NCBI GenBank assembly: GCA_023213395.1
Contig: CM041465.1
Location: 186,999,741 to 187,063,740 of the forward strand
Length of the DNA stretch: 64,000 nt
Reading direction: 5' to 3'
From: Cycas panzhihuaensis
Taxonomy: Eukaryota; Cycadophyta
Part shown: positions 39,501 to 54,500 of the stretch, one piece after another
Position numbering within the stretch: position 1 is the stretch's first letter
Layout: each line of letters starts with the position of its first letter
Made by a program: the position numbers and the translations under genes
Notes under the pieces: generated by a model
Told to the model about the DNA's origin: nothing
Databases searched by the model: none
Seen by the model: the letters and a program-made list of their open reading frames with translations, nothing else

Positions 39501-42500
39501 AACTTTGAGATCAAAACATAGGGAAGAATACACTTCTAAGGAATTTGAACAATATGGCAAGAGCCATGGAATCAAAAAACAATTCACAATTCCACATACG
39601 CCACAATAGAATGGACTTACAAAAAGAATGAACAAGATCCTAGCAAAGAAAGTTAAAGAAATGATAAAAGGCAAAGACTTGTCTACAACCTTTAGATAAA
39701 AGTTGTAAGCACAATAGCCTATTTAACAAATAGAAGTTCTACAAAAGTAGTAAGGAACATAACTCCCAAGGAGTCATGGTCCAAAGAAAACCTATAGTGA
39801 GTCATTTCAAGACATTTGGTTGCACAACATATATGCGCATTCCAAAAGAAAAGCATTAGAAGTTTGATAATAAAAGCTCTAAATGTATCTTCATTGAATG
39901 CAATGAGATAAGTAAAGCTTAGTGGGTGCAAGAGTTAAAATCAAAAAAAGGTTCACACAACTCAAAATGTCATCTTTGCAGAAGATGACAAAGAAACTGT
40001 GGGAATCCTATCGGGGATTCACACCTCCAATGCTGATAAAATTCTACACTTGAAGGCTAATTAAGCAACTTATCCAGAGAAAAGAAAGTTGTGCTAAAAC
40101 TACTACTATATGGTTCAAAAAATAGACTGAAATATTAAGTAAAATAATATATATAAAACTGTCAAAGACTTACAAGATATAAATGCTTGAATCTGACTCC
40201 CTCTTCAAGGCGAGGTGTCCTCCCAATTATTGCCCTTAAGACAAAAATATGGCAAATCCAAAACTTCTCAAGATATCCAAGAACAAGGCCAAATAGTCTT
40301 ATAAATAAGCGGGTAGAAAAGTGCCAGAGATTTCAACTAATAGGGATAATAGAAGTCGACCAAAATAAAGAAAAGAGGCCAGCCAGAATACTTTTGAAAG
40401 TTGACAAAAAAGAGACATAAATACTACTAGTTTGAAGTCAACTAGACTGAGACAACATGCATAATAGGTGTTGGCTAGACTACAAAAAGGGACGCTACAA
40501 GTCCCTCACCTTGAAAACATGCTTTGCCCTCAAAGCATGGGTAAATTAGGGTATTGACGGTACCATTCTTTTGACTCCCAAGTTGTATCTTCTTGATTCA
40601 GTGTCTTCCACTTAATGAGATATTCTTGGATTTCTCTCAAGCGTAGTCTTTTTGTACGAATTTGTAGAATTCCCTCTAGTTTGATAATGATCTTGCCTTC
40701 ATCATCAAGTACTGGCAATTCTGTTTGAGGCATGATATTTTATCTAAGTTTTTATTTGAGACATGACACATGAAAGATGTTATGGATTCGACTGTTCAAA
40801 GGAAGGTCTAGCCTATACGCTACTTTCCCCACCTTATCGATAACTTGATATGGGTGGGCCAAAGAATCACGATTATAGTTTATGTTTTCTAGATTATTTA
40901 ATGGAGGATTGTTTATATGGTTGGAGTCTTAAGAAGACCCAGTCACCTGTCGTAAAGGCTCTTTCCGTTCTATACAAATATGCATATTATTTCATCTGAT
41001 TCTTAGCCAGGTTGAGGTTGTCCTTCAGTAGTTGCATTGTTTGCTCCATTTGTTCCTGTTGTTCTTGAACTGATTGTCCGCAAGAGATGTTTGATCATGT
41101 GAGGATGGATGGCAGTTCAACTCCATATAGGGCTTGGAATGGGGTCATTTTTGTAGAAGTATGGTACGTGGTGTTGTACCACCATTTGGCAAGGTGGAGC
41201 CATTTGTGCCACTCAGATGTGAAGTTCTAAAGGTACCCTTCAAAACATATATTCACGACTTCAGTTTGTCCATAAATTTGGGGGTGGTAGGCCGTAGTCA
41301 TGGATAATTTTATGCTCACTAGTTTAAATAACTCTTGCCAAAAGTGGCTAGTAAGCTTAGGATCATAATCGCTAATTATAACTTTTAGAAATCCATGTAG
41401 GCAGTGTATCTCCTTTATGTAAATCTCACTAGCACAAGCTTTGTTAATCTGGAAGTGTCGATAGGCACTATCTGGCAAAATCATCAAAGTCTGGTTCTCC
41501 CAAACTTTGGCTACCAGTTTGAAACCCATGACTACATGATTGTTGAGAGGGTTTTAGTCAGTGATTCAAAACCCATTATGCAATGTCATCTATGTGGAGG
41601 ATTTAAAGTTACCTTGCAATTTTGTGGAGTCCATGCAATGAGTGGGCAGGATGCCTCTGAAATAAAGCAATTGACATAGAGCCTCTATGGACATGAAACC
41701 GAGTGATCAAACAGGTGACTTGCTCTTCAATAAGCCCGCAAAGGTCTGTCATTTGGCGTATATACTCTTTGATAAGCCTGTGGGGGTCCGTTACTTAGCA
41801 AGCGATTACTTTTTCTTTTTTTTGTTTCCCCTTTCTCTTTTCACTTTGAATTACTCTCATTGCATGGCGTGGGGTAAATAGTCATAAGCAAAGTCAATTA
41901 GAGGTGCTTATCGGCACAATCATAATTGCTAACTATAACTTTTAGAAGGGCAGTGTATCTCCTTTATGTAAATCTCACCAATTTGATTGGCTTTTGTTGT
42001 TGCCTGCATCCCCCTAAAATGAACATATTCCATTAATCGGTTGACGACAAGAGAAATGGCATCCTTGCCTTCTGACTTTGACAATCCAATTGTGAAATCC
42101 ATCAAGACCTCTTCCCATTTTTGTTTTGGTATATGTAGGGGTTGGACAAGGCAAAGACTCTTTATCCTTTTGCTTTTATTCCTTTGGCAGGTGTCGCATT
42201 CAAAAACAAACTTGTGTACATCTACTTTCATCCCCTTCCGAAAAAAGTGTCTTGTAATTTGCAATATGTTTTATCAATCCCTATGTATCCAATTATTGGA
42301 ACAACATGGGCCTCATCCAATAATTTTGTCCTTAGGGCTGATGATGCTAGTATAAATATTTTCCCTTTTTGTAGGATCAATTCTTCCTAGAACTCATATT
42401 TTGTTGACTCTCTGGCCTTGATCTCCTTTAATGCTTTTTGAGAGGCTGGATCATTCTGATACTCCTAAGTTGGTTCTTCTATCCGACTGGAAGTGGTTAT

Positions 42501-45500
42501 GAAGATGGCTTGTATGGAGACATCATCAGTTTTGGCTTTTGATATCCAAGATAATGTGTCAACAATGACGTTCTCTTTACCCCATTTTGTATGTGATTGT
42601 AAAATCAAAGGTTTGGGGCTTGCTTGCCATTTTTTGTTGCTTGTTGGATAGTGTCTTTTGACTTAGGAAGTACTTGAGGCTATCGTGATCTGTCTTGACA
42701 ATGAATTTATTTCCAAGTAGGTATTGTCACCATTGGTGTATAGCATGCATTATGGCAGACATTTCTTTATCATAAATGGGTTTGAGTCATTCCCATGTGT
42801 TTACTTTGCAACTTTCATATGCTAATGGTCATTCATTTTGGTGTAGGACAACCCCTACGCCTTATCTGAATGTGTCACATTCTAATGTGAATGGCTGGGA
42901 AAAATCTAGTCATAAGGACCATTGTTATGGTCACGGCGACCTTTAGTCCTTGGAATGCATCTTCAACTGGTTGGCCCTAAGCAAAAGCATATTTCTTTGT
43001 AAGATCAGTTGGAGGTGCGGCAATATGCATGTATTTTCTAATAAATCATTGGAGGAATCCAGCGGCTCATAAAAAACTTCTTACTGAAGTTACATTTTTG
43101 GACATGGGCCAATCTATAATTGCTTAAACTTTCTTGCGGTCCATCTTAACTTCATCTTATGTAATAATATGCCCCAAATACTCCAACTCAATTTGATAAA
43201 AAGTGCACTTGTTCTTGTTAGCAAAAAATGTTAGAATATTAATGCACATTTGTTTTGTCCCACATGCAAGTGGGTTCCACTCTCACTATATTGACATGTA
43301 TTATAAATACACAATATAGTGTATCATATTGTAATGATGTTGTAATAATGTTTTGTTAATATAATGGAGGTACCTTAAAGGTACCATTCGATCCTGGGGA
43401 GGTGCTTTTGTTCTGTTTGGTTCTATTTGTGAATATCTTATTGCAGGTTTGATTTCAACATGGTATCAAAGCGCCCAGGTTGAGAGATGTGTTTTTGTTC
43501 GGTATTGGAGCGGTAATTTGAGAGGTGCCATCAAGGGTTGAAAGCATATTCGAGAGAATAAACGTTGAAATTTTTGAAAAGTAATGGCGAAATTGAGACG
43601 AAATGGCTCATTCTATAAATTTTAAGTGGTCGCACTATAGATTTTGGAGTGAAAGTGTGAAAATTGCAGCAGAATTAATTTCGGCCTTTTTTTTCTGTCG
43701 CTGTATTTTTAGGACAGATCTGCAACCTCAACTTCAAAGAGCCACAACTTTGGCTACAGGTATCCAAATGACCTCAAATTTTTTTTTTATTCTGTGCGTT
43801 TTTTAATTTACTTTCTAATGGAAGTGGTTTGAGGTTCATCAGAGTTCAGAGTAAAAAGTTATTAGCAGTTTATCATAAGGTACTATTACAGTCCTTAGAA
43901 ACCCTAATTGTGAAATTCTTAAAAGGGGCATAACTTTTGATCTAGATATCAGAATTCAAGTTCATCTGAACCGTTTGAATCGTATTTTAGAGGACATCAT
44001 TTCCATCCATATTTTATGTATTTTTTAACTATATTTTTTTTAGAAATAAGTTTTTTGGGAATTTAAGGGTTTCATATTGATATGGTGACGTGAATGAGGC
44101 AATGGTAATGAGGTGATATAAGTGTTTTGCACTCTTAATTGGCGACAAAGTAGTGACATTTGGCATTGGCATAGTTCTATCTTGCATGTGATTTACAGAA
44201 GTTGGGTAATGTTGCAATGTGAGGTGACTATTTGAGGCTCTCTTGCATATGTTGTGCATGGGAGAGTACTGTTGCAATGTGAGACGATATTAAGTTATGT
44301 TGATGTGAATGTATTTGGCACTCTATTGGTGATTTAAGGTGCATGATGGTGATTGTTTAATGGCAAATTAAGTGTCTTCTTACATATGTTCGTATGAGAG
44401 AGCTATTGTGATGATGACATAGTATGATGATGAAGCGATAGTGCATGTGTTTGCATGAATGAGTTGGGTGGCATATGGCAATTTAGTGCTCCTTGGAATG
44501 TGATTTATGTGAAGGGACTTTATGGGCATGATAAGGCTAATTTGAGGGCAAGAAAGATAGTGATATGAGGCGATGAGATGCTTGTTGCATGTGAGGTTAC
44601 ATGACAAGATTGGATATTTGTTGGGCATGTTTAAGATGAAATTAGGCATGTTTGATGATGTGTTCTAATTGATTGAATGGGCAAAGAAGGATGAGTTTTT
44701 TTTGTTGAAGTTACCTAAGTTGCAAGTGTAGCGGCATGAGTTGTGTTTTGGGCAATTAAGTGAAGTGTGTGTCTTGGCAATTTAATGGTGACATGAGGTA
44801 TGCATAATTTCTGTGAGATGTATGTGGCTTAGACATTGATTTGATGGTGAAGTAAGTGTTTCAAATACTTGTTGTATGTGACTATTTGACAATATGGGAG
44901 ATACATAAAGCAATGATGTGATGATAAAGTCAATGATGTGAGAGATATGAGACATGAGAAATTTTGTTGAGGGTGATCAATAAGCAAGTTACCAATGATA
45001 AGTGAGTTTGTTGATTGAAAAAGGGGTGTGGTGTTAGGAAATGGCATTTACAATCATGGAGGAGAATGATGTGGTCATGTATGTTCTTGAAACAAATGAA
45101 TACTACTTAAGGGATTTGTTTCTTCCAATATCTAAGTGTAATGGTGAAGACTACTTCTTTTGGACGATTAAAATGAGATGTCTTTTCATAGCTAGAGGTT
45201 TGTGGAAGATTGTTACTGATGGATATGATATCCCTAAGGATGAAGAAGAAAAGGAAATGCTTGAGAAGAAAGACAAAAAGGCATTCATTATGATTCGTGC
45301 TGCATTCAACGAGGTTGATCTTCCTTCCAAATACCAGTTTGTCATTTCTATGATTCTACATGCAAGTACTACTAAAGAAGCTTGGGATTTTCTAAGGGAA
45401 GTATTTGAACAAACTCCTGAAGAGACACAACAAATGATTGAAAAGACAATTAAGGTCAGTTATGGTTATAGTACAGGTACAATGAATGAAGAAAATATCA

Positions 45501-48500
45501 TCAACATTGATGAAATGACATGGTAAGATGAAGAATGTATGAGTACTAATAAAATTTCTATTGAATGTAAAGAAACGACGGTTGAATGTATTGATGAGAC
45601 TACAACTACTGATGAAGATATTAAAAGTGTTGAGTTGATAAAGGTTTATATAGATGACACCATGATTTCAAGAGAAGTTGAATATGAATATGATGGTCCT
45701 ATAAAGGATGAGTCTTATATTGATGATATTCCTACTTTAAGTATTGATTCAAGTTTGAATGATGTTCCTTCTTTGAGCATTGATTCAAGTTCAAAAAGTA
45801 TGCAAGTTGATCAAGACTCCACTCCTAAGGTTGAAGAAATCATTGTTGTACATAGTGATCGAGAACTTATACAAGACAATGATGACAAGCAAGTTGTGTT
45901 TGAAGACGGTTACTTACAGGATCTTCATCACAATCAGACTAGACCAGCCGCAATGAAGAATCATAATTTGCACTTGCTAGAGTTGCTACATCAACATCAT
46001 CACTACAAGATTGAAGACGGAAATCAAGCTGAGAATATCATCAAAAATAAAAATCAAGATGAAGACATCATTCTGCAACAAAGACATCACTACAAGATTG
46101 AAGACAAGGATCAAGTTGAAGACATCATTTTCAAGACATTTCCAAGGATAAAGCGTTGCAAATACAAATGACCCAAATGTGCATTAAGGGGGAGTGTTGG
46201 AATATTAATGCACATTTGTTTTGTCCCACATGCAAGTGGGTTCCACTCTCACTATATTGACATGTATTATATGTTGTAATGATGTTTTGTTAATATAATG
46301 GAGGTACCTTAAGGGTACCATTTGATCTTGTGGAGGTGCTTTTGTTCTATTTGGTTCTATTTGCGAATATCTTATTGCAGGTTTGATTTCAACAAAAAAT
46401 TGGTTACCATCCAAGAGTTGTAGCACAGCCTTAATACGCTCTAAGTGCTCTTCCCATGTTGAGTTGTCATTCAAAATATGATCAAAGAAAACTAACACAA
46501 ATTTGCGTAAGAAGGGTTTGAGCACCTTGTTCATTGTACTTTAGAAGGTCGTCGAAGCATTTGTTAGCCTGAATGGCATAACACGAAACTCAAATAATCC
46601 TTTATGTGTACGAAATGTTGTCTTGTGTACATCTGCTTCTTTTATATGAATCTAGTAGTAACCTGAACATAAATCGATCTTAGAAAAATATTTCGCTCTA
46701 TGTATTTCATCCAACAGGTCATCTATCTGAGGAATGGGGTAGCAATTTTTGATTGTGAGCTTGTTGAGCCCATGATAGTCCACACACATGCAGTAAGAGC
46801 AATCTTTTTTTTAACTCAAGATAATTAGTGATGCAAACAAGCTGGTACTAGGGGTGATGTAACCTTGGTTTAAAAGGTCTTGGGAAATCCTTCTGATCTC
46901 TTTTTTGTAATGATAGGGGTGTTGGTATAGACAGATGTTTATCAGTGTTGTTCCCAGTATCAATTCGATGGGGTGTTCACATCCATGACTTGGTAGTAGA
47001 CCCCAAGGGGGCTCTACAAAGACTTTGTTGGGTTGATCTATGATAGATTGTATTTCTGGCGGAATGTCCTCAATTACGGCTTTGCAGCATGTCATTACAT
47101 ATCAGGCAAGGTTTTTCTTTAGTATTTTCTTCGTATAATGTGATGTCACCAACTAGGCAGGTGGTGTGGGGGGTGCTTGTAGCTTATATTTGTGCCCCTT
47201 TTGATAAAAGCTCATGAATTGAGTCCTATAGTTAGTGATAATGTTCCCCAAATTCTATAACCATTAGATTCCCAAGACAGCATCAACTCCTCCTGTTGGC
47301 ATGGCGAACATGCACATAGTCCTAGAGTAATCTACAATTTAGAGATTCACCTTTGGGCAATAACCTCCACATGTCATGGTTTTACTATTAGCAATAGCGA
47401 CTTGGAATATGTTGAGGACTTGGATGGGCAAACCCAGTTTTCCTGTTATTAGTTTGTTGATGAAGTTGTGTGTGCTACCACTATTGACCAAGACTACAAT
47501 TTTAGCTCCCTTGCTTGTTCCCTAAAAACGTAGCATTTATAAGATGTTGACTTCTATAATTGCCTATAATGATATCTATACAATTTTGATATCAGTGCTG
47601 AGTAATTCTTCAGTCTCTCCCTTGTCATGAGTATTCGATGGTTCTTCCTCAATTTCATCCAAAATGTTTATGTCCTCATTGTTGATCATGAATACCTTCT
47701 TTGCGGGACATTTGTGGTCACGATTCCATTTACCCCCACATTAGAAACAGGTCCCTTTCTTGAGATGCTCAACTTTTGAGATTTTAATCCTTGCTAATCC
47801 TTCTTCCTTTTCTTCGATAATTGGGGCTTCCTCTTTTGTTCCTTATCTCTTCCAATTCGATTGGAAATTTCAACCTTGGTGGCGAGGAAGTTCAATTTGG
47901 CAAGTAAAGTTCTATCTTCCTTGTTTGTACTTGACTTCCACATTCTTAGTGTGGAATATAGTTCTACTTAAGGTGATTACTCTGGTTCTTTTTAGGCGGT
48001 ATTTCATATTTCCTCCAAGCCCTATGACGTAAACTTGGATGAATAATTCTTTTGCAATTCTGTGGTTGATGAAGCTATGTAAAGTTTGGAATTGTTCATT
48101 GTAAGATTGAACTGAACCAATTTGTTGTAAGCGCATCAATTAGGCAAAGTAGTTAGTATTCCAAGTATCTTCATATTGTTCTATAAGGCATTCTTTTAAA
48201 AAGATCTAGTTGTCATTCTTTGTTCCTCCATAGAATTTTTTCCACCAGTGGAACCACTTAAGTGCCTCATATAAGTGGAGGGATGCCACCAGAATTTGTT
48301 CCCTATTTGACAATAAGTTTGTTTGGAAATAGATTTCCATTTCGATGATCCAACTACGAATGTCCCTTGATCTATCGAGGTCAAATTTTTCGAGAAAAAT
48401 TTTGGGACCTCTGAGACCCTTGCTAAGTTCGAACTACCATTCCTCTCGGTCTTTTTCTTGGTATTCATTTCCTCCTTCGTCCCATGTTCCTACCTCATCT

Positions 48501-51500
48501 TTGGGGTATTGTTTCCTCTTTTGGGATCCCCAAAGCACTTCTTTGATCCTAGTCATAGTTTTTTCCATATGAGCTATGTCATTGGTTATGTTGTTTGCCC
48601 TTCTATTCACATCTCTGATGATTATAGATGGTCAATTCACCATTTTGCTAGTTGCGAGTGTCTTCCCTAATCTCAACTCCATTACAAGGAAGAAGGGGGG
48701 AAACAATTTTGAGCCCTTTTTCTTGTTTGGTTGCCCTATTAATGTTTACTAAGCTTGACTTCTCTACAGGATGCCTCGACAACAAGGCTCTAATACCACT
48801 TGTGGGAATCCACAAGGGATTCACACCTCCAATGCTGATAAATTTTTATATGCTAGACTCACTTGAAGGTTAATTAAGTAACCTATCTAGAGAAAAAAAA
48901 AACATTGTACTAAAACTACCACTGTATAGTTCAAGAAATAGACTCAAATATCAAATAAAATAATATATATAACTATCAAAGACTTACAAGATATGAATGC
49001 TTGAACCCATCTCCCTCTTCAAGGCAAGGTGTCCTCCAAATTGCTACCCTTAAGGACGAAAATATAGCAAATCCAAAACTCCTCAAGATGTCCAAGAACA
49101 AGGTCAAATAGGCAGGTAGAAAAGTACTAGAGATTTCAGCTAAGAGGGATAGTAGAAATCAACCATAATAAAAAAAAAAGGTTGGTCGGAATACTCTTAA
49201 AAGTCAGCTAGAAAGAGACATAAATATTGCTAGTTTGAAGTCAGCCAAATTGAGACAACATGCATAATAGATGTCGGCTAGACTACAGAAAGGGACACTC
49301 CAGAATTTCACTTATAAGCATTACAATTCAAACAAGATAAAAGTAAAGAAATTGAAAAGAAAACTGGGACTAGAACCAAAAGAGTCTAAACCAATCAATT
49401 CACTACTGATAATATTAATAAAGATGACAAAGATTCCTAGACTAAAAGCATCCCTCCGCCTAAAAAACTACCCAAATAGTACCTAAAAACTATTATCAAT
49501 GTGAAATTACCTAAAACAAAAGGTTAAAAAAAGTCTAACATGAGACCTACATCGTAGGTCAATTACACTCTTATATCACAAGTATTCAACTCAAAGGAAC
49601 CTTCCACTTTTGAGTAGCAAGTCGAAAGCAAAAGTAGGAGGATGTTATGAATGAATAAACTCAAGCACTAGACAAAACTAAAACTTGGGACTCAGTAAAA
49701 CTACCAAATGGTAAGCAAGCATTTTGTTGTAAATGGGTATTCAAAATCAAATCTAGATTTAACCACTCAGTCAAGAAACATAAGGCCACATTGGTGGCCA
49801 AAGGTTTCAAACAATAGGAAGGAGTTGACTATCACGAAACTTTTGCTCCTATGGCAAAAGTGATGACTATCAAAATCATACTTGCATTAGATGCATTATT
49901 CAAATGGAAATTATACCAAGTTGATATAAAAAGTGCATTCCTCAATGGTGATTTGACAAAAGAAGCCCATGTGGAGCAATCACCTTGGCATGCCACCTTA
50001 AAAAGGCATTATAGAGTTAAAAGCAAGTACTTAGGACTTGGTTTGATAGTTGTTTTCAAAAAAATGGTTTTGAAAAATCCTCTACAAACCCGACTTTATA
50101 CATAAAAATTTAAGATGGCTAGCTTGTAAGCCTAGTAATTTTCTACATCGATGTTGTATTCATCACTAGAAATGACACCTCTATGATAGAAAATTTAGAA
50201 AAGGATTTAAAATGCAACTTTGAGATATCAGATCTTGGGCTACTCCATTATTGACTTGGATTAGAAGTTTGGCAGAAACTTGAGAAGATATTCATTTACC
50301 AAGCTAAATACACAAAGGAAATTCTAAAGAAGTTCAAAATGGAAGACTACAAGACTACACTGACTCCAATAAAAATATAGCCAAAATTTTCAACCCAAGG
50401 AGTAAGCAGGACTCTGTATACACAACTAGTTGGTAGTCTAATCTATCTTTCTAAGAGCTAGCCATGTTGCCTAATCAGTTGGAATAATATCCAAGATCAT
50501 GACAAAACCCGAGTAGAGTCACCAAATGGTTGCTAAGCAAACTCTAAGGTATCTACAAGGAACTCTACAATATGGATTAGAGTTCATTTACAACGTCAAC
50601 TTTAGATTGGAAGGATTCTCTAATCCATATTGGGCCAAATGCAGCGAAAGCAAAAGGTCCACTTCTTGATACTACTTTAATCTTGGTTTAGTTTATAGCT
50701 TGGTTCAATTTGTAAGGTGCCCACTCCAATTTAATAAAAAAAAATCCATAAATAAGTCAGAATATCATAGTGAAACTATGCACACAATGAAGTAACAATA
50801 TAATATCAAATTTGCAATAGAATAATATTTTAGAAAGATAAACTATCAAATGAGATTCTCAAAATAGTAGCCCTCTCCGAGGCAAGGGGACCTTCCCAAG
50901 GCACCATAGTGCCACAATGGCTTTAGGCCATCATCCTAATAAGATAAATAATGTTCCAAAGATGGCAACAAATGGTTAGGACTCCCTTATTTATAGACAT
51001 AGGTTGGGGCCTATTTATTCTCTCTCTAAAAAAATGACTTCTTATCCTCTCTTAAAACTGTCTTCACATACCTATTTGGGGCCAACTTCACTTTATGCTT
51101 GCAACAACTCCCCTCCCCTTAAAATACTTCACCCTAAAAGTATAAATGCCGCATGAGGAATCGCTTGGAACCAACTTCCACATGGTCTTCAATCAACCAC
51201 CTGCTATGGCTTGTATTTCATAATAATTTTATCCACCCTTATGCCATCTTCTAGAAATAATCGATATGTGACTTGCGCATATGGTTGTTTGTGTCTAGTA
51301 CTAGATAGCCTTTGTATCTCTTCCTGTATAAAAATGATCCTAGGACCTATGTACTATTGATAGCACTTAATTGAAAACCTATTTTTTGTTTGCACATTTT
51401 GCCCATAGGCTTTTGACTTTGAGTCTAATAGAAAGACTTTGTTGGAATAGGTGAGAGGGAAAGGTGGCCATTTGCAAATGCTAGGAACATTTTGTGGAAA

Positions 51501-54500
51501 AGAAATAAGCTATGTTTGGAGAATAAGCAATAAGGTGGTAAGAATACATATGATGGTCATATACAACGTATTGTTTATAAATATGAAGCATATAGTAGGA
51601 AAGATTGGGTAATGAGAGAAAGGTGGGAATTGATGAGGTGATCAACAAGCATTTTGTATGTGTGAGAAGAAAAGAAATTGGGGATTGAGAGGTATGCGCC
51701 AATGGAAATTTGATCTGGTATACAAGACACACAAGGCTAGGGGTTATAATGAGTGAGGGATTGCTTGGATTGGCTAGATGTTCTTTATGGGAAAGGGTCT
51801 TTTATCATGGTTCTAGGGTAAGAGTAAAAGAAGACATAAGGGATGAAACTAAGTGGAAATTAGGACCCAGTTGATGAGATTAAAGTGAGACTGAGATTTC
51901 TCCTACAAGGAATTCAGAATTGAGAAATTTAAATATGGGATATTTTTTATTATGGGATGGAGGACCTTTTAAAGTAATGTGATGAAGAAAATCAAGAGGA
52001 ACAATAAAATTGCTGAAGGACATGTGCAAAATAGGATTAGAAACCATGTTGAATACCTTGTTGGATTTGCTTGGTTACTTGGAGTCTTCCTTGGGCTACT
52101 CAGGGTTTTCTTCATACTACTCATCAAATTGTTCTATTGGGTTTTCTTTTGTTTACTTGTCAACAGTTTCATTTTGCTCCTACATAAATTGTTCATCATC
52201 TAAATCATAGTGTTTAGCAATTTCTTCCTTAGCTTCGACTTCCTTGTAATTGAGCTTTTCTTGCTTCCTATTTCATGCTAGTTCATCTCTAATTTCTCTT
52301 TCTAGGTCCTTATTCTAACGAGATGCCCCCATTTTATACAACATTTTTGCATGTAGCTTTTCAAATCCTCACGCATTTCTAGGACCAATTGCAGGTCATT
52401 ATGCATCGTGAATGGCTTAAAATGCACTAATTATTAATCCCTTCAATTCCTTCATGTAACTTGAATCAAAAACTTTTTTAAAAAATCTTAGTCAAATGCT
52501 CACGTGATAACTCATTTTAAAGATATTTGTACCAAGATTCTAATGGTTAAGATGAAATCAAATTCTAATATCTATAGCAAAAATCATAGCATTTTTAAAG
52601 TGGACCAAAATTTAGGATTTTAGGGACTACAACAATACTTGTTACTAAAATAATGATAACTTTTAATCTTGATAGCCAATTGAATTAAAACCACTTCTAA
52701 CAAAAAATAAACTTCAAGATGCACTTATTTAAAAAAAGAAAAAATTGACGTCAATTAGATACATGTAGCCTTCATTATGGTCATTTGTAATTGCAGTAGC
52801 AAATTTTATGTCCTATAGACAACGATAGATATCAGGCCAAGATTAAAAACCTTATAAGTTCTGCAATTCTACTCCAAACCCTATGATATAACCACTCAAA
52901 TTTTATAGCATCAATCTGATCATCTCAAATATGCAATTGCTTTTTCCAAATTCAATCATTTACACCTTCAAAATTGCAGATCTTTCATAAAGCCCTAATT
53001 AACCAAAACCATGTTCCAATACCAATTGTGTCGTGCCCACTCCAATTTAATGACAACAAATTTAGAAATGAATCAAAATAACCATGCACACAATGGAATA
53101 AAAATATGATATCAAATTTACAATAGAATAATATTTTGAAAATATAAATTATCAAATGAGATTCTCAAAATGGTAGCCCTCTTCGAGGTGAGTGGTCCCT
53201 CCCAAGGCGTTGTAGTGCTATAACGGCTTTAGGACATTGTGCCATAAGACAAATACTATTCCAGAGATGATAACAAATGGTTTGGGCTACCTTATTTATA
53301 GTTGTAGACTAGAACCTATTTATTCTTGTTCGGGAACATGAAATCATACATTGATGTTCCCATACGCAAGATCTTTAACCATACACAGCAAGCAACAAAT
53401 GGAAAATACAGAAAACAGATACACAGTACACAGATATTTACGTGGGAAACCCTTTCGAAAAAAAACCCACCACAGAGAGGATCCTTGATGGATCGCTTTA
53501 TTATTGCACAATGAACTTGGATGATGAATATACAAGGCCTCAAGTCTTTTATACTCTCCAAGAGGTGTCACCCGATTAGGGTTGTGACCCTCCGAATAAA
53601 TCGTACCTTTTGGCTCACACCCTTTTACATAATTAAACCACATTAACATTAATTAAGTGGCTTAATAATTAACTGCCACGCTAACATCCCCCCTTAATGT
53701 GAATGTGGGGAACCTGCAACGTACGGGGACTATCCTAAGGCTGGGACTATCCTGCAACTTCTTTATCCTTGTTGATACATCCCCCCTCAAGGATAACATC
53801 AGTGAGTCCTAATCCGATACACATCTTCGTGAATTGATCTTCAGTGAATGGCTTGGTGAACACGTCTGCAAGTTGTAATTCACTCGGACAATAGTCAACC
53901 TGCAATTTTCCTGACTTGATCTGCTCATGAATGTAATGGTGTTGAATCTCGATATGCTTTGTACACGCATGAAACTCTGGATTCTTCAATGCATTTAATG
54001 GTACTCTGATTATCAACAAAGAAAATCGGATGTCCATTGGAAACGCCAAGAAATTCCAAGAGACCTTGCAAACATACTGCTTCTTTCGCACCAAAGATCG
54101 AGTCCTTGATATTCTGCTTCTGTAGAAGATAGCGCCATTGTCTGCTGCTTCTTTGACTGCCACGAAACAAATCCATTGCCAATACTAAACAAGTATCCAG
54201 CGGTGGACTTCCGATCGTCAGAATCTCCTCCCCCAATCAGCATCCGTGTAGCCATGCAACCTGATCTTCTCTCCTCTGTGGTATTCAAGACCAAGATTGA
54301 TTGTCCCCTTCAGATATTTCAAAATCCGCTTTGCTGCCACCAAATGAGGCTCCTGAGGATTCTGCATGTAGCGAAAAACCAATCCAACAGCGTATGCGAT
54401 ATCTGGCCTAGTATGAGTCAAATAAATGAGACTCCCTACCAACTGGCAATATTTCGTGCCATCTACAGAAGGTTGGGCCATATCTGTCTGCAATCTTGCA

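Larger units (their letters stand above)
43229..46394 (+). mobile_element. Gag-only LTR element D (TR-GAG-like), inside B
   Basis: LTRs 43229-43460 (232 bp) and 46195-46394 (200 bp; the difference is mostly one internal deletion near position 60). Primer site TGGTATCAAAGC at 43461-43472. Polypurine run AAGGGGGAG at 46186-46194. AAAAA abuts both ends, consistent with a 5-bp target duplication. The 2.7-kb interior has gag-like coding sequence but no protease, RT or integrase, so movement must depend on enzymes from another copia element. Confidence 0.85.
43100..47095 (-). pseudogene. Chromovirus B reverse transcriptase, interrupted by D
   Basis: N-terminal part 46811-47095 ([36 protein letters not shown]). 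The catalytic region at 46440-46534 reads [22 protein letters not shown], so the YxDD box is FFDH with the second Asp lost. It breaks at 46395 just after [10 protein letters not shown] resumes left of D at 43228 ([16 protein letters not shown], then the DRKKV-AIIDWP region). Confidence 0.85.
39998..49302 (-). mobile_element. Ty3/gypsy chromovirus B, split by element D
   Basis: 502-bp LTRs at 39998-40499 and 48801-49302. The minus-strand order is gag, knuckle, protease, RT, RNase H, integrase, chromodomain, as in plant chromoviruses. The primer site is at 48787-48798. Flanks GAAAC and GAATT agree at only three of five bases, so the target duplication is decayed or absent. Without D it is about 6.1 kb. 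Frames are heavily broken. Confidence 0.88.

Noticed and set aside
44029-44649. Minus-strand ORFs in the leader of element D
   Set aside because: Opposite strand to the element, His/Ile/Ser-rich shadows of a TG-rich leader.
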